Assembly (NCBI RefSeq): GCF_002994745.2
Contig: NC_037091.1
Coordinates: 13,764,501-13,828,500 of the forward strand
DNA length: 64,000 nucleotides
Direction of reading: 5' to 3'
Source: Rosa chinensis
Lineage: Eukaryota > Streptophyta > Magnoliopsida > Rosales > Rosaceae
A model generated the notes under the pieces. That model searched no databases, was not told the origin of the DNA, and worked only from the letters and a program-made list of their open reading frames with translations. Below, piece by piece: positions 36,424 to 48,400 of the stretch; the first letter of the stretch is position 1, and each line of letters opens with the position of its first letter. Made by a program: the position numbers and the translations under genes.

Positions 36424-38201
36424 TATGAACTGTATTCAACAAGGTATAATACCTACCAAATATTGCGAAAAATCAAAAGAAAAACATTTCTCACAGTTGT
36501 CACCAATTTAGATACTGAATTGATTCTAGGAACCCCTTTTATCAGTTTAATCCATCCATTTTTAACAACTGATGAAGGTCTAGAAACAACAATTTTAGGT
36601 CAAACAATTCGTTTTCCTTTTATTGAAAAGGCAAAAACTAGAAACTTAAACCTTATTCGAAATGCTGCAATCACCAAAAGGGTCAATTTAATTCAAAACA
36701 AAGAAAATCACATAAACTACCTCAAAGAAGATCTACAAATTAAAAGAATTGAACATCAACTTCAACAGCCTTATTTACAAAATAGAATTAAAGAATTTAA
36801 AGAAAAATTAGAAAAGGAAGTAAGCTCAAACATCCCAAATGCTTTTTGGAATAGAAAAACCCACATGGTTGAATTACCATATGAAAAAGACTTTGACGAA
36901 AGAAAAATACCAACAAAGGCAAGACCAATTCAAATGAACAATGAATTATTAGAATATTGCAAAAAAGAAATTCAAGATCTTCTAGACAAAAGGTTGATAA
37001 GACCTAGCAAATCTCCATGGAGTTGTTCAGCTTTTTATGTTCAGAAGGCTTCTGAACTAGAAAGAGGAGCTCCAAGACTAGTAATTAATTACAAACCTTT
37101 AAACAAAGTCCTTCAGTGGATAAGATACCCAATTCCAAACAAAAGAGATTTACTCAAAAGACTAGTTCAAGCAAATGTTTTCTCAAAATTTGACATGAAA
37201 TCTGGTTTTTGGCAAATCCAAATCGCAGAAAAAGACAAGTACAAAACAGCATTAAATGTTCCCTTCGGACACTACGAATGGAATGTTATGCCCTTTGGAC
37301 TCAAAAATGCCCCTTCAGAATTTCAAAATATGATGAATGATATTTTTAATCCTTATTCAAATTTTTCAATTGTTTACATAGATGATGTTTTAATCTTTTC
37401 AGAAAATATTGATCAACATTGGAAACATCTCTACAAATTCTTTCAAATTATTAAAACCAATGGATTAGTGTTGTCAGCACCAAAAATCAAATTATTTCAA
37501 ACAGAAATTAGATTCTTAGGACACAATATCAAACAAGGTACTATAGTCCCAATCTCTAGAGCAATTGAGTTTGCTAACAAATTTCCTGATGAAATTAAGG
37601 ATAAAACTCAATTACAAAGATTTTTAGGATGTCTCAATTATATCTCTGACTTCTATGAAAAACTAACCGTTGTGTGTAAACCCCTTTATCAAAGATTAAA
37701 GAAAACCCCTCCAGCATGGACAGATGCCCATACTCAAATAGTTAGAGAAGTCAAAGCTTATGTCAAAACCCTACCATGTCTAGGGCTACCAGACCCAGAG
37801 TCCTTTAAGATTGTCGAGACAGATGCGTCCGACATTGGATATGGTGGAATTTTAAAACAAAAATTAGCAGACAACCAACCTGAACAATTGGTTAGATTTA
37901 CCTCAGGTTTATGGAACCAAGCTCAGCAAAATTATAGCATTATCAAAAAGAAATTTTAGCTATAGTGCTATGTATCACAAAGTTTCAAGATGATCTTTTG
38001 AACAAAAGGTTTTTACTTCGCATTGATTGCAAAGCAGCAAAATCAGTCTTAGAAAAAGATGTTCAAAACCTTGCCTCTAAACAAATTTTTGCAAGATGGC
38101 AAGCAATACTTTTAGTATTTGATTTCGACATTGCATTCATCAAAGGAGAGAGCAATTCCCTTCCAGATTTTCTTACAAGAGAATTTTTACAGGGAAGATG
38201 A
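36424..38201 (+). pseudogene. EPRV ORF1 3' part (protease tail, RT, RNase H), plus arm
   Basis: Begins abruptly inside the protease region, lacks about 0.1 kb near 36485 relative to the intact copy, then reads through reverse transcriptase (YIDDVLIFSENI near 37378) and RNase H (VETDASDIGYGG). A one-base loss in an A run near 37950 breaks the frame (IIKKKF-stop). The last 78 codons continue from 37965 to the ORF1 stop at 38201. Confidence 0.85.
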
Positions 38202-41200
38202 GTGAAAAAACCCATCCAACTTCAAAAGAATCCAATGCAATGACTCCCACAAGACCACAGCAAAGCAGACTGGTTTCCAGTCCAAATACTTTAAATGTTG
38301 CTGGACAATTAGTTCCTATCAGGAACTCTTTCACTCCCTTAGTGGATCAACCTCAAACGTTTGCTCAAAAATTTACTCAGCCAAAATACATGTCTCCAGG
38401 TGAACAACCCTTGGCTGTCATTTACCGAATTCACTACAGAGTAATGAATACTCTGTTAAGTGCAAAAGCTAAATCTACAGATCCCAAAGGTCAAACTCTA
38501 TTATTAGAAACAGATATGAGAAAGTCAAATATTGTCATACCCAAAATGATAAAGTGGACTGACATTGAGCTACCCTCTGAGTGGAAGCTTGATGAGGCAG
38601 TTCCTCCAAAACCCATAGAAAGCCATCAAGTAGATTATATTTCCCAAAATTCTGATGGAAGTGTAAATATACGCTTTGCATCAAGTAGTTCAGGAAACAA
38701 TCTGCTCTGCAGACAATTTTCAAGCTCAAATAGATCTACCCGATCAACCCCAATCTCACATGAAAATGAAAGAAATCTGAGAAACCTTAATTTAAGAAAT
38801 TTAGATGAATCCTCCACAATACCAAGACCCTTCTATACCGTAGAAGAACAAGAAACTAGACAAGCTTCTCCAACTCAATCCTCAATGGCTGCAGAAGAAA
38901 TTAGAGATCCTCAAATTTTTACAATATTAAAACCCTTTGAAATTGACAAAGAGTACCTAAGGAAAGACTTTTATTCTGACCAAAATAGTTCCAAACGTAA
39001 AGCCTTCTTTGCAATCTTTGACAAACAAGAAAGATACCAAATTCAAGAAGAATACTATGCTTTTATGAACAAAAACAAATTAAATATTTATTTCTTTGAT
39101 TGGTACTTTGACTTGTCCAAAACTGAAAATAATTCTAACAAGAAAATTAATGTAACAAACAAAGTCACAAAAACTTGGACTCTAGCAGATAGGAAAACCC
39201 TAGAAGCTAAGAGACCACCAATGGAAGAAATAAAAATTCCAATAAGAAAAGAAACAATTATTGCTTCTCCGTACAAAATGCAAAATGCGCTAGATAGACA
39301 AAAAGAAGCAACAAAAGATGATATTCAAAAACTCATGGAACAAAACAATTTTACAAACCAGTATTTAGATACGGTAGGAACCCAATTGGACCGTATAGAA
39401 ACATTAGTTAGGTCTGAATCTAGACCAGACCCAAAAGGAAAAAATAAAGAAATAAATGAGCCTATACTCAAACCCTTTCAACCAGATGAAAACCTTTCTC
39501 TAAAAAATGATAGTCAACTACTAGAAGAAATTGAACAACATTTAAAAAGATTAAATTTAAGTGAACCCACTAGTTCAAATCCTTCAAATTCCTTAAGAAT
39601 CAATACCCTTTCTGACCTTAGAGAAGATTCAGATAGTGACTCTGACGTCAGTCAAATTGAAGAAAATTTCAAAATAGAAAAACTAAAGTTTCCCCCTTCA
39701 AGAAATTATTATCCAAGACCAACTCCAATAGATTTACAATTTGAAGAAGCAAAACTTGAAAAACATGCTGGATATTCTGCTGGTACTTTGTACGAGTGGA
39801 ACATAGACGGCATGAGTGAATACAGAATCATCCAACACATCAATGAAATGTTAATGGTTAGCAATGTTTACAAAAATACAAAAACAGATAGAGAAATCGG
39901 TAACATCCTCGTAGCAGGATTTACTGGCCAATTGAAAGGATGGTGGGATAATTATCTCACATCTGATCAGCGTAATCAAATTTTAAGCAGTGTCAAAATA
40001 GAACAAACAACTGGTGCAATGATTGTTGACCAGCAAAATCTGCCTGTAACCGATGTAGTAGCAACGCTTTGTTACTCCATCATGACTCACTTTATAGGTG
40101 ATCACAAAGCAATCAAAGATAGAATGGCCGAAACTCTTACAAATCTAAGATGTAAAAAGCTTCAAGATTTTCGTTGGTACAAAGATGTTTTCCTCTCAAA
40201 AGTCATGCTTAGAACTGACTCAAACCAACCTGTATGGAAAGAAAAATTCATATCAGGATTACCAAATCTTTTTGCTGAAAAAATTAGACAAAAGTTAAAA
40301 CAAACTTATGGCAATGAAATTCCTTATGGAGATTTAACCTATGGACAGTTAATTAGTACGATTAACACCACAGGTTTAGAACTCTATAATGATATTAGGT
40401 TAAAAGCCCAAATGAAAAAGAATCAAATCACAACAAAGAAAGAACTAGGATCTTTTTGTGAACAATTTGGATACCAATCTCTCAAATCTCCTTCTGGGAA
40501 AAAGCCAAAGCATCATAAAAAATATTCAAAATATTATAAAAAACGTAGATCAAACCCAGACAGAAAAGTCACATCTAAACCCTATACAAGCTCAAAACCT
40601 TATAAAAAATACAAAAGAAAATTTGTCAAGAAAGACTCAGGTCAAAACCCAAAACTTCCTATTTGCTACAAGTGTGGCAAAGCAGGACATTACAAAAAAG
40701 ATTGTCGAGTCAAACAAAAAATCAATGCTTTAAATCTTGATGAAGAGACAAAAAAAAAACTTCTCAAAATCATGCTTGATTCAGAATCAGATAGCTCAGA
40801 CTATGACGACTCTGATTCAGAAGAAGCTTTGCAAATAGACGAAATTGACTTCTCAGAAACTTCAAGTTCTGATGAAGAAGAAACAGAATGTAAAATCTCA
40901 AAAGAAGGTATAAAAATTTGTAACTGCAAAAACAAATTAAAAATTCAAATGATTTCCCGAAAAACAAAAAATGAGTTTTTAGAAATAGCTGCAAAAATGG
41001 AAGACACAGAACTTCAAGCTCAATTTCTTACTATCTTCAAAGATTTAATTAAAGAAGATATAGGAAAAGATAATCAGTCAAATGACCTTTATAACATAAA
41101 AGATATTTTTCAAAGATTCGATAAAAGACAAAAATCTGAAGTCACAATTTCAGATTTACAACAAGAAATAAACCAAGTCAAGAAAGATATAATTCTTTTA

Positions 41201-42214
41201 AAAACCGAAATTACAGAACTCAAGAGTAAATCTACAAATGAAGAACCATCCAAAATTGAAGAAAAAGGAGAAAGTAGCCAAAACGATCAAAATATTCAAG
41301 AAAATGTGTTTAATGAACACAAGTTTAATGAACAATTTATTGGATTTATTAATAGAGTAACCTACCAAAAATGGAAAACATTAATAACTCTAGCAATTTC
41401 AGATTCTTATACTATCCAAATAGTTGCCTTGATTGATTCAGGAGCAGATATGAACTGTATTCAACAAGGTATAATACCTACCAAATATTGCGAAAAATCA
41501 AAAGAAAAACTCACTGGAGCAGAAGGATCAAAATTGAAAATACGATACAAATTACCAAAAGTTCATGTATGTGTAGATAATATCTGCATCCAAACATTTC
41601 TCACAGTTGTCACCAACTTAGACACTGAACTGATTCTAGGAACCCCTTTTATCAGTTTAATCCATCCATTTTTGACAACTGATGAAGGTCTAGAAACAAC
41701 AATTTTAGGTCAAACAATTCGTTTTCCTTTTATTGAAAAGGCAAAAACTAGAAACTTAAACCTAATTCGAAATGCTGCAATCACCAAAAGGGTCAATTTA
41801 ATTCAAAACAAAGAAAATCACATAAACTACCTCAAAGAAGATCTGCAAATTAAAAGAATTGAACATCAACTTCAACAGCCTTATTTACAAAATAGAATTA
41901 AAGAATTTAAAGAAAAATTAGAAAAGGTAGTAAACTCAAATATCCCAAATGCTTTTTGGAATAGAAAAACTCACATGGTTGAACTACCATATGAAAAAGA
42001 CTTTGACGAAAGAAAAATCCCAACAAAGGCCAGACCAATTCAAATGAATAATGAATTATTAGAATATTGCAAGAAAGAAATTCAAGATCTCTTAGACAAA
42101 AGGTTGATAAGACCTAGTAAATCTCCATGGAGTTGTTCAGCTTTTTATGTTCAGAAGGCATCTGAACTAGAAAGAGGAGCTCTGTCAGCTAGCAGGCATC
42201 TCTTCCCCTCATGA
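38198..42214 (+). pseudogene. Chimeric EPRV ORF (ORF2 start fused to ORF1), 1338 codons
   Basis: Starts at the ORF2 ATG (overlapping the ORF1 stop as ATGA). After about 63 ORF2 residues it is joined in frame at about 38388 (QPK/YMSPGEQPL) to ORF1 from the end of the movement-protein domain. It then carries coat-protein-like sequence, zinc knuckle CYKCGKAGHYKKDC, protease DSGAD and the first part of RT. It ends by a rearrangement at 42183, adding a short out-of-register ORF2 piece. It is an accident of recombination that happens to stay open; a function is not implied. Confidence 0.85.
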
Positions 42215-42931
42215 GTATGCCCTGAAGCTCAAAGAAGTGAGATACAATTATATCCCACGAGATGATCCATGCAATATTTTGAAAGGCATAAAAAGTAAAA
42301 ATTGCATCAAAGGGTTTGATGATAGAAAGTTCACAATTTTCTTGAAAGAATTTGAACAAGTTTTTCATTGGTGGAGGCAAAATAATTTCGGTTGCACCGA
42401 AGTACTGCCACCATGATTTGAACCATGAAGGAAATTTTGGGCGAAAGTTTTTGCAAAAGAAAACAAACCAGGAATGCTGCCTGTTTTTATTTTGAAGATA
42501 AAAAACATTTGACCAGGCATCAATATAATCTCAGTAAGTATAGTGTTGAGGAATAAAATCTTGAGAAAACCGTTTGGGAGTCATTGGGTGTTGATTCCAA
42601 TCATCGAATGTTAAAATTTGGCGAATTTGAATTTTGGAATGAGAGATTTGGCCACTTGCTTTGTCTTGGTTGTGGGTGATTGTGATTGAATTGGTATCAA
42701 CCAAGATAAATTCATAAAAACTTTGGCTTTTGTTTTAGTCATTGGTAACAAAATAATGAGGATAAGTTGTTTTTCTAAGAATTTGATACGGTTCAGTATC
42801 ATAAATTTCTGGATCAATAACCAGAATGGTTTTGGTTTCAGGTTTGATAAAATACGGGCTTTTAAAAGGTTTTTGCAGGTTTGAAAATTTTGTTTGACTT
42901 GTAGAAGGTAAAACAGAAGATTTTGGCTGAG
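42184..42931. pseudogene. EPRV ORF2 fragments at the arm inversion point
   Basis: 42184-42238 is ORF2 in plus orientation (QLAGISSPHEYALKLKE). At 42239 the sequence flips to ORF2 in minus orientation (to about 42931), then joins intergenic sequence exactly where the primer-binding site should lie. Short microhomologies (GTCAGCT, TTTGGCT, GAG) are present at the joins, suggesting end-joining. Confidence 0.8.
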
Positions 42932-43057
42932 ACGTATCCCAGGGTACAGGTGCTAAGCTGGATTTGGGGCTTAAGCTAAGCTAAATTGGAATTGAGGGGC
43001 TTAACTGGATTTGGAATGGCTTCACAGTATTTGGAAATAAGTTGACAAGATTTGGAA

Positions 43058-43297
43058 CTAATAAGCAAACAGGGAAAGTTCATTTGAATAGTATTTGATT
43101 ATTAAATTGAGTTGGTAAATACACCAGTCATTGTCGACTATGGGTACAAGGTATAAATCAAAATGATCAAAATCAAAACACACAGAAGGGAGGACAACAG
43201 GGTATTTGTCTTCTACAAATCTTAATTGTAATTGGGTTCGCTCAAGTTGTTTTTGGTACCTAGCAATTTCTCTTTTAAGTTTGTTTATCTTAAACAT
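43058..43297 (-). CDS. EPRV leader small ORF b (79 codons)
   Basis: Its ATG follows the stop of ORF a directly (TAG-ATG). The N-terminus is basic and helix-prone (INKLKREIARYQKQLERTQ), then FVEDKYPVVLP and YYSNELS, matching the pattern of ORF a. It appears to be a tandem paralogue. In the outer copy the Trp codon is a stop (TAG, 51319-51321). No known family recognised. Confidence 0.45.
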   Translation of the reverse strand: MFKINKLKREIARYQKQLERTQLQLRFVEDKYPVVLPSVCFDFDHFDLYLVPIVDNDWCIYQLNLIIKYYSNELSLFAY

Positions 43298-43657
43298 CTA
43301 ACAGGTTAACTTTGAAAGTTCTTCTCTATAATAATTTAATAGACCTTGAATCATTGAAATTCTCCATTCAAAATTCATTGAAGAAATATAATATAAATTG
43401 TAACAATCATACTCATAACTATTTGGTGGACAACGAAGAAGAACAACAGGATACATTCCTTGAACAAACTTTTGTTGTAATTCTAATCGATGAAGATAAA
43501 ATTGATATTCAGTAATTTTACCTCTTAAATGTGATAGTAAATACATGATAAAAATTATGAAATAAAGATACCTTGAAATTGTTGAAACTTTGATTGATGC
43601 AAGTATTTGAATACAAGATTGATCTTGATGAGAGCAAGTATGCAGGCTACTATGCAA
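43298..43657 (-). CDS. EPRV leader small ORF a (119 codons)
   Basis: Starts about 100 nt downstream of the TATA box, so it would be the first ORF on a viral transcript. Residues about 46-119 share a spaced pattern with the next ORF: I-x2-YQ-x2-L-x-R-x2-LQ-x2-FV-x3-YPVVL, later W-x-I and YY-x2-ELS. Function unknown. The first 45 residues look less protein-like and could be spliced or untranslated. The equivalent at 51614-51853 is frameshifted by one inserted base near 51681. Confidence 0.45.
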   Translation of the reverse strand: MHSSLHTCSHQDQSCIQILASIKVSTISRYLYFIIFIMYLLSHLRGKITEYQFYLHRLELQQKFVQGMYPVVLLRCPPNSYEYDCYNLYYISSMNFEWRISMIQGLLNYYREELSKLTC

Positions 43658-44252
43658 CTCTCAAACTCTCAAAAACTCTTTTTTCAGTTCTTTTGAACTC
43701 TGATATTAACTCTTCAGGTCTCTAAAAGACTCTGCCTACATTGGTACATTGGATGACCTTTTATAGCCGATTACAATACTGTTACAAGTTTACAGCTGGA
43801 AAGTAAAATGATCTTCTTTGGATTTGAAGAGATTCGTCAAGATAAGATCTTGCCGACTTTTGTCGTGATTCGTGTTAGGCTTTGAAGACTTTTGTCGCGA
43901 TTCTGCCAATCTTGACAGACTTTGAAGACTTTGGTGTACCAACTTTTGACGTGTTTCTTGCCATGCATGAATTTAGTCATGCTGGAGAGTAAAGTCACCA
44001 TCTTTGAAAATCTTAGTCATGTCACCATCACTTGCTTTTGAAAAGAAAGTCTTGCTTGAAATCTTTGCTTTTGCTTTTGAGTGTTCCCAGCATGGAACGT
44101 GTCATCAAAGGGTGAATTTTGAGGGAGGTGGCACTATTCACATATGTCCCAATTATCAGGATTAGGACATCTGTAAACATTGGGTCTTGTCCGTTTGCAG
44201 ATCTGATTTGGGTTTTGTCTGATTTGAGATCTTTTGAGAGACAGCTGTGCAA

Positions 44253-45488
44253 TTAAAACTCGCCGAAGATAAAAGCATCTGGATCATGATTTGCGAAATG
44301 AGATTGAACCTCATCCGTGATGTCATTGTCGTTATCTCCATTGTCACTTTGTGATATTTGAGATAATACTTCTTTGAGCTTCAGGGCATACTCGTGAGGG
44401 GAAGAGATGCCTGCTAGCTGACTTTGAATCTTGGATTTTTGTAACAAGAATTGGCTTTGCTCTTGACTTTGGACTATTGATCCTTGCTTCCAATATTGAG
44501 GATGGGTCTTGAACCATTGGAGGAGGGACTCTTCAGAGAACTTGTCAACTCTGAAGCCATCCCACCACTTCTGTTTGAATCTTCTGACCAGTGTCATTGA
44601 ACTGTCTTGATTTGGTGGAGATACAATTATATCCCACGAGATGATCCATGCAATATTTTGAAAGGCATAAAAAGTAAAAATTGCATCAAAGGGTTTGATG
44701 ATATAAAGTTCACAATTTTCTTGAAAGAATTTGAACAAACTTTTCATTGGTGGAGGCAAAATAATTTCGGTTGCACCGAAGTACTGCCACCATGATTTGA
44801 ACCATGAAGGAAATTTTGGGCGAAAGTTTTTGCAAAAGAAAACAAACCAGGGATGCTGCCTGTTTTTATTTTGAAGATAAAAAACATTTGACCAGGCATC
44901 AATATAATCCCAGTAAGTATACTGTTGAGGAATAAAATCTTGAGAAAACCGTTTGGGAGTCATTGGGTGTTGATTCCAATCATCGAATGTTAAAATTTGG
45001 CGAATTTGAATTATGGAATGAGAGATTTGGCCACTTGCTTTGTCTTGGTTGTGGGTGATTGTGATTGAATTGGTATCAACCAAGATAAATTCATAAAACC
45101 TTTGGCTTTTGTTTTGGTCATTGGTAACAAAATAATGAGGATAAGTTGTTTTTCTAAGAATTTGATACGGTTCAGTATCATAAATTTCTGGATCAATAAC
45201 CAGAATGGTTTTGGTTTCAGGTTTGATAAAATACGGGCTTTTAAAAGGTTTTTGCAGGTTTGAAGATTTTGTTTGACTTGAAGAAGGTAAAACAGAAGAT
45301 TTTGGCTGAGTGAATTTTTGAGCAAACGTTTGAGGTTGCTCCACTAAGGGAGTGAAAGAGTTCCTGATAGGAACTAATTGTCCAGCAACATTTAAAGTAT
45401 TTGGATTGGAAACCAGTCTGCTTTGCTGTGGTCTTGTGGGAGTCATTACATAGGATTCTTTTGAAGTTGGATGGGTTTTTTTACTCAT
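44253..45488 (-). CDS. EPRV ORF2, unknown function, inner copy (411 aa)
   Basis: Uninterrupted. The start ATG overlaps the ORF1 stop by four bases (ATGA), suggesting coupled termination-reinitiation. Pro/Ser/Thr-rich N-terminus (residues 1-70), a Trp/Phe-rich middle (SWFKSWWQYFGATEIILPPP; FQNIAWIISWDIIV; RFKQKWWDGF) and an acidic end (FANHDPDAFIFGEF). No catalytic motif or membrane segment is obvious. The second ORF of florendovirus-like EPRVs is of similar size and unassigned; this identity is inferred. Confidence 0.8.
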   Translation of the reverse strand: MSKKTHPTSKESYVMTPTRPQQSRLVSNPNTLNVAGQLVPIRNSFTPLVEQPQTFAQKFTQPKSSVLPSSSQTKSSNLQKPFKSPYFIKPETKTILVIDPEIYDTEPYQILRKTTYPHYFVTNDQNKSQRFYEFILVDTNSITITHNQDKASGQISHSIIQIRQILTFDDWNQHPMTPKRFSQDFIPQQYTYWDYIDAWSNVFYLQNKNRQHPWFVFFCKNFRPKFPSWFKSWWQYFGATEIILPPPMKSLFKFFQENCELYIIKPFDAIFTFYAFQNIAWIISWDIIVSPPNQDSSMTLVRRFKQKWWDGFRVDKFSEESLLQWFKTHPQYWKQGSIVQSQEQSQFLLQKSKIQSQLAGISSPHEYALKLKEVLSQISQSDNGDNDNDITDEVQSHFANHDPDAFIFGEF

Positions 45489-48400
45489 CTTCCCTGTAAA
45501 AATTCTCTTGTAAGAAAATCTGGAAGGGAATTGCTCTCTCCTTTGATGAATGCAATGTCGAAATCAAATACTGAAAGTATTGCTTGCCATCTTGCAAAAA
45601 TCTGTTTAGAGGCAAGGTTTTGAACATCTTTTTCTAAGACTGATTTTGCTGCTTTGCAATCAATGCGAAGTAAAAACCTTTTGTTCAAAAGATCATCTTG
45701 AAACTTTGTGATACATAGCACTATAGCTAAAATTTCTTTTTTGATAATGCTATAATTTTGCTGAGCTTGGTTCCATAAACCTGAGGTAAATCTAACCAAT
45801 TGTTCAGGTTGGTTGTCTGCTAATTTTTGTTTTAAAATTCCACCATATCCAATGTCGGACGCATCTGTCTCGACAATCTTAAAGGACTCTGGGTCTGGTA
45901 GCCCTAGACATGGTAGGGTTTTGACATAAGCTTTGACTTCTCTAACTATTTGAGTATGGGCATCTGTCCATGCTGGAGGGGTTTTCTTTAATCTTTGATA
46001 AAGGGGTTTACACACAACGGTTAGTTTTTCATAGAAGTCAGAGATATAATTGAGACATCCTAAAAATCTTTGTAATTGAGTTTTATCCTTAATTTCATCA
46101 GGAAATTTGTTAGCAAACTCAATTGCTCTAGAGATTGGGACTATAGTACCTTGTTTGATATTGTGTCCTAAGAATCTAATTTCTGTTTGAAATAATTTGA
46201 TTTTTGGTGCTGACAACACTAATCCATTGGTTTTAATAATTTGAAAGAATTTGTAGAGATGTTTCCAATGTTGATCAATATTTTCTGAAAAGATTAAAAC
46301 ATCATCTATGTAAACAATTGAAAAATTTGAATAAGGATTAAAGATGTCATTCATCATATTTTGAAATTCTGAAGGGGCATTTTTGAGTCCAAAGGGCATA
46401 ACATTCCATTCGTAGTGTCCGAAGGGAACATTAAATGTTGTTTTGTACTTGTCTTTTTCTGCGATTTGGATTTGCCAAAAACCAGATTTCATATCAAATT
46501 TTGAGAAAACATTTGCTTGAACTAGTCTTTTGAGTAAATCTCTTTTGTTTGGAATTGGGTATCTTATCCACTGAAGGACTTTGTTTAAGGGTTTGTAATT
46601 AATTACAAGTCTTGGAGCTCCTCTTTCTAGTTCAGATGCCTTCTGAACATAAAAAGCTGAACAACTCCATGGAGATTTACTAGGTCTTATCAACCTTTTG
46701 TCTAAGAGATCTTGAATTTCTTTCTTGCAATATTCTAATAATTCATTATTCATTTGAATTGGTCTTGCCTTTGTTGGGATTTTTCTTTCGTCAAAGTCTT
46801 TTTCATATGGTAGTTCAACCATGTGAGTTTTTCTATTCCAAAAAGCATTTGGGATATTTGAGCTTACTTCCTTTTCTAATTTTTCTTTAAATTCTTTAAT
46901 TCTATTTTGTAAATAAGGCTGTTGAAGTTGATGTTCAATTCTTTTAATTTGCAGATCTTCTTTGAGGTAGTTTATGTGATTTTCTTTGTTTTGAATTAAA
47001 TTGACCCTTTTGGTGATTGCAGCATTTCGAATTAGGTTTAAGTTTTTAGTTTTTGCCTTTTCAATAAAAGGAAAACGAATTGTTTGACCTAAAATTGTTG
47101 TTTCTAGACCTTCATCAGTTGTCAAAAATGGATGGATTAAACTGATAAAAGGGGTTCCTAGAATCAGTTCAGTGTCTAAGTTGGTGACAACTGTGAGAAA
47201 TGTTTGGATGCAGATATTATCTACACATACATGAACTTTTGGTAATTTGTATCGTATTTTCAATTTTGATCCTTCTGCTCCAGTGAGTTTTTCTTTTGAT
47301 TTTTCGCAATATTTGGTAGGTATTATACCTTGTTGAATACAGTTCATATCTGCTCCTGAATCAATCAAGGCAACTATTTGGATAGTATAAGAATCTGAAA
47401 TTGCTACAGTTATTAATGTTTTCCATTTTTGGTAGGTTACTCTAGTAATAAATCCAATAAATTGTTCATTAAACTTGTGTTCATTAAACACATTTTCTTG
47501 AATATTTTGATCGTTTTGGCTACTTTCTCCTTTTTCTTCAATTTTGGATGGTTCTTCATTTGTGGATTTACTCTTGAGTTCTGTAATTTCGGTTTTTAAA
47601 AGAATTATATCTTTCTTGACTTGGTTTATTTCTTGTTGTAAATCTGAAATTGTGACTTCAGATTTTTGTCTTTTATCGAATCTTTGAAAAATATCTTTTA
47701 TGTTATAAAGGTCATTTGACTGATTATCTTTTCCTATATCTTCTTTAATTAAATCTTTGAAGATAGTAAGAAATTGAGCTTGAAGTTCTGTGTCTTCCAT
47801 TTTTGCAGCTATTTCTAAAAACTCATTTTTTGTTTTTCGGGAAATCATTTGAATTTTTAATTTGTTTTTGCAGTTACAAATTTTTATACCTTCTTTTGAG
47901 ATTTTACATTCTATTTCTTCTTCATCAGAACTTGAAGTTTCTGAGAAGTCAATTTCGTCTATTTGCAAAGCTTCTTCTGAATCAGAGTCGTCATAGTCTG
48001 AGCTATCTGATTCTGAATCAAGCATGATTTTGAGAAGTTTGTTTTTTGTCTCTTCATCAAGATTTAAAGCATTGATTTTTTGTTTGACTCGACAATCTTT
48101 TTTGTAATGTCCTGCTTTGCCACACTTGTAGCAAATAGGAAGTTTTGAGTTTTGACCTGAGTCTTTCTTGACAAATTTTCTTTTGTATTTTTTATAAGGT
48201 TTTGAGCTTGTATAGGGTTTAGATGTGACTTTTCTGTCTGGGTTTGATCTACGTTTTTTATAATATTTTGAATATTTTTTATGATGCTTTGGCTTTTTCC
48301 CAGAAGGAGATTTGAGAGATTGGTATCCAAATTGTTCACAAAAAGATCCTAGTTCTTTCTTTGTTGTGATTTGATTCTTTTTCATTTGGGCTTTTAACCT

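Larger units (their letters stand above)
42932..44252 (-). promoter_or_regulatory. EPRV intergenic/leader region, inner copy
   Basis: Matches 51124-52433 at 8181-bp spacing. It holds a TATA box TATAAAAGG at 43757-43765 (minus) and two small ORFs downstream of it. It lacks the primer-binding site, because the copy is cut immediately before it. Confidence 0.75.

Noticed and set aside
38535..41000. Antisense frames in the viral arm (for example 40770-40994)
   Set aside because: Shadows of the viral polyprotein; the same shadows recur in the other arm.
42189..42817. Separate small genes at 42189-42817 minus
   Set aside because: They are broken pieces and out-of-frame shadows of viral ORF2.
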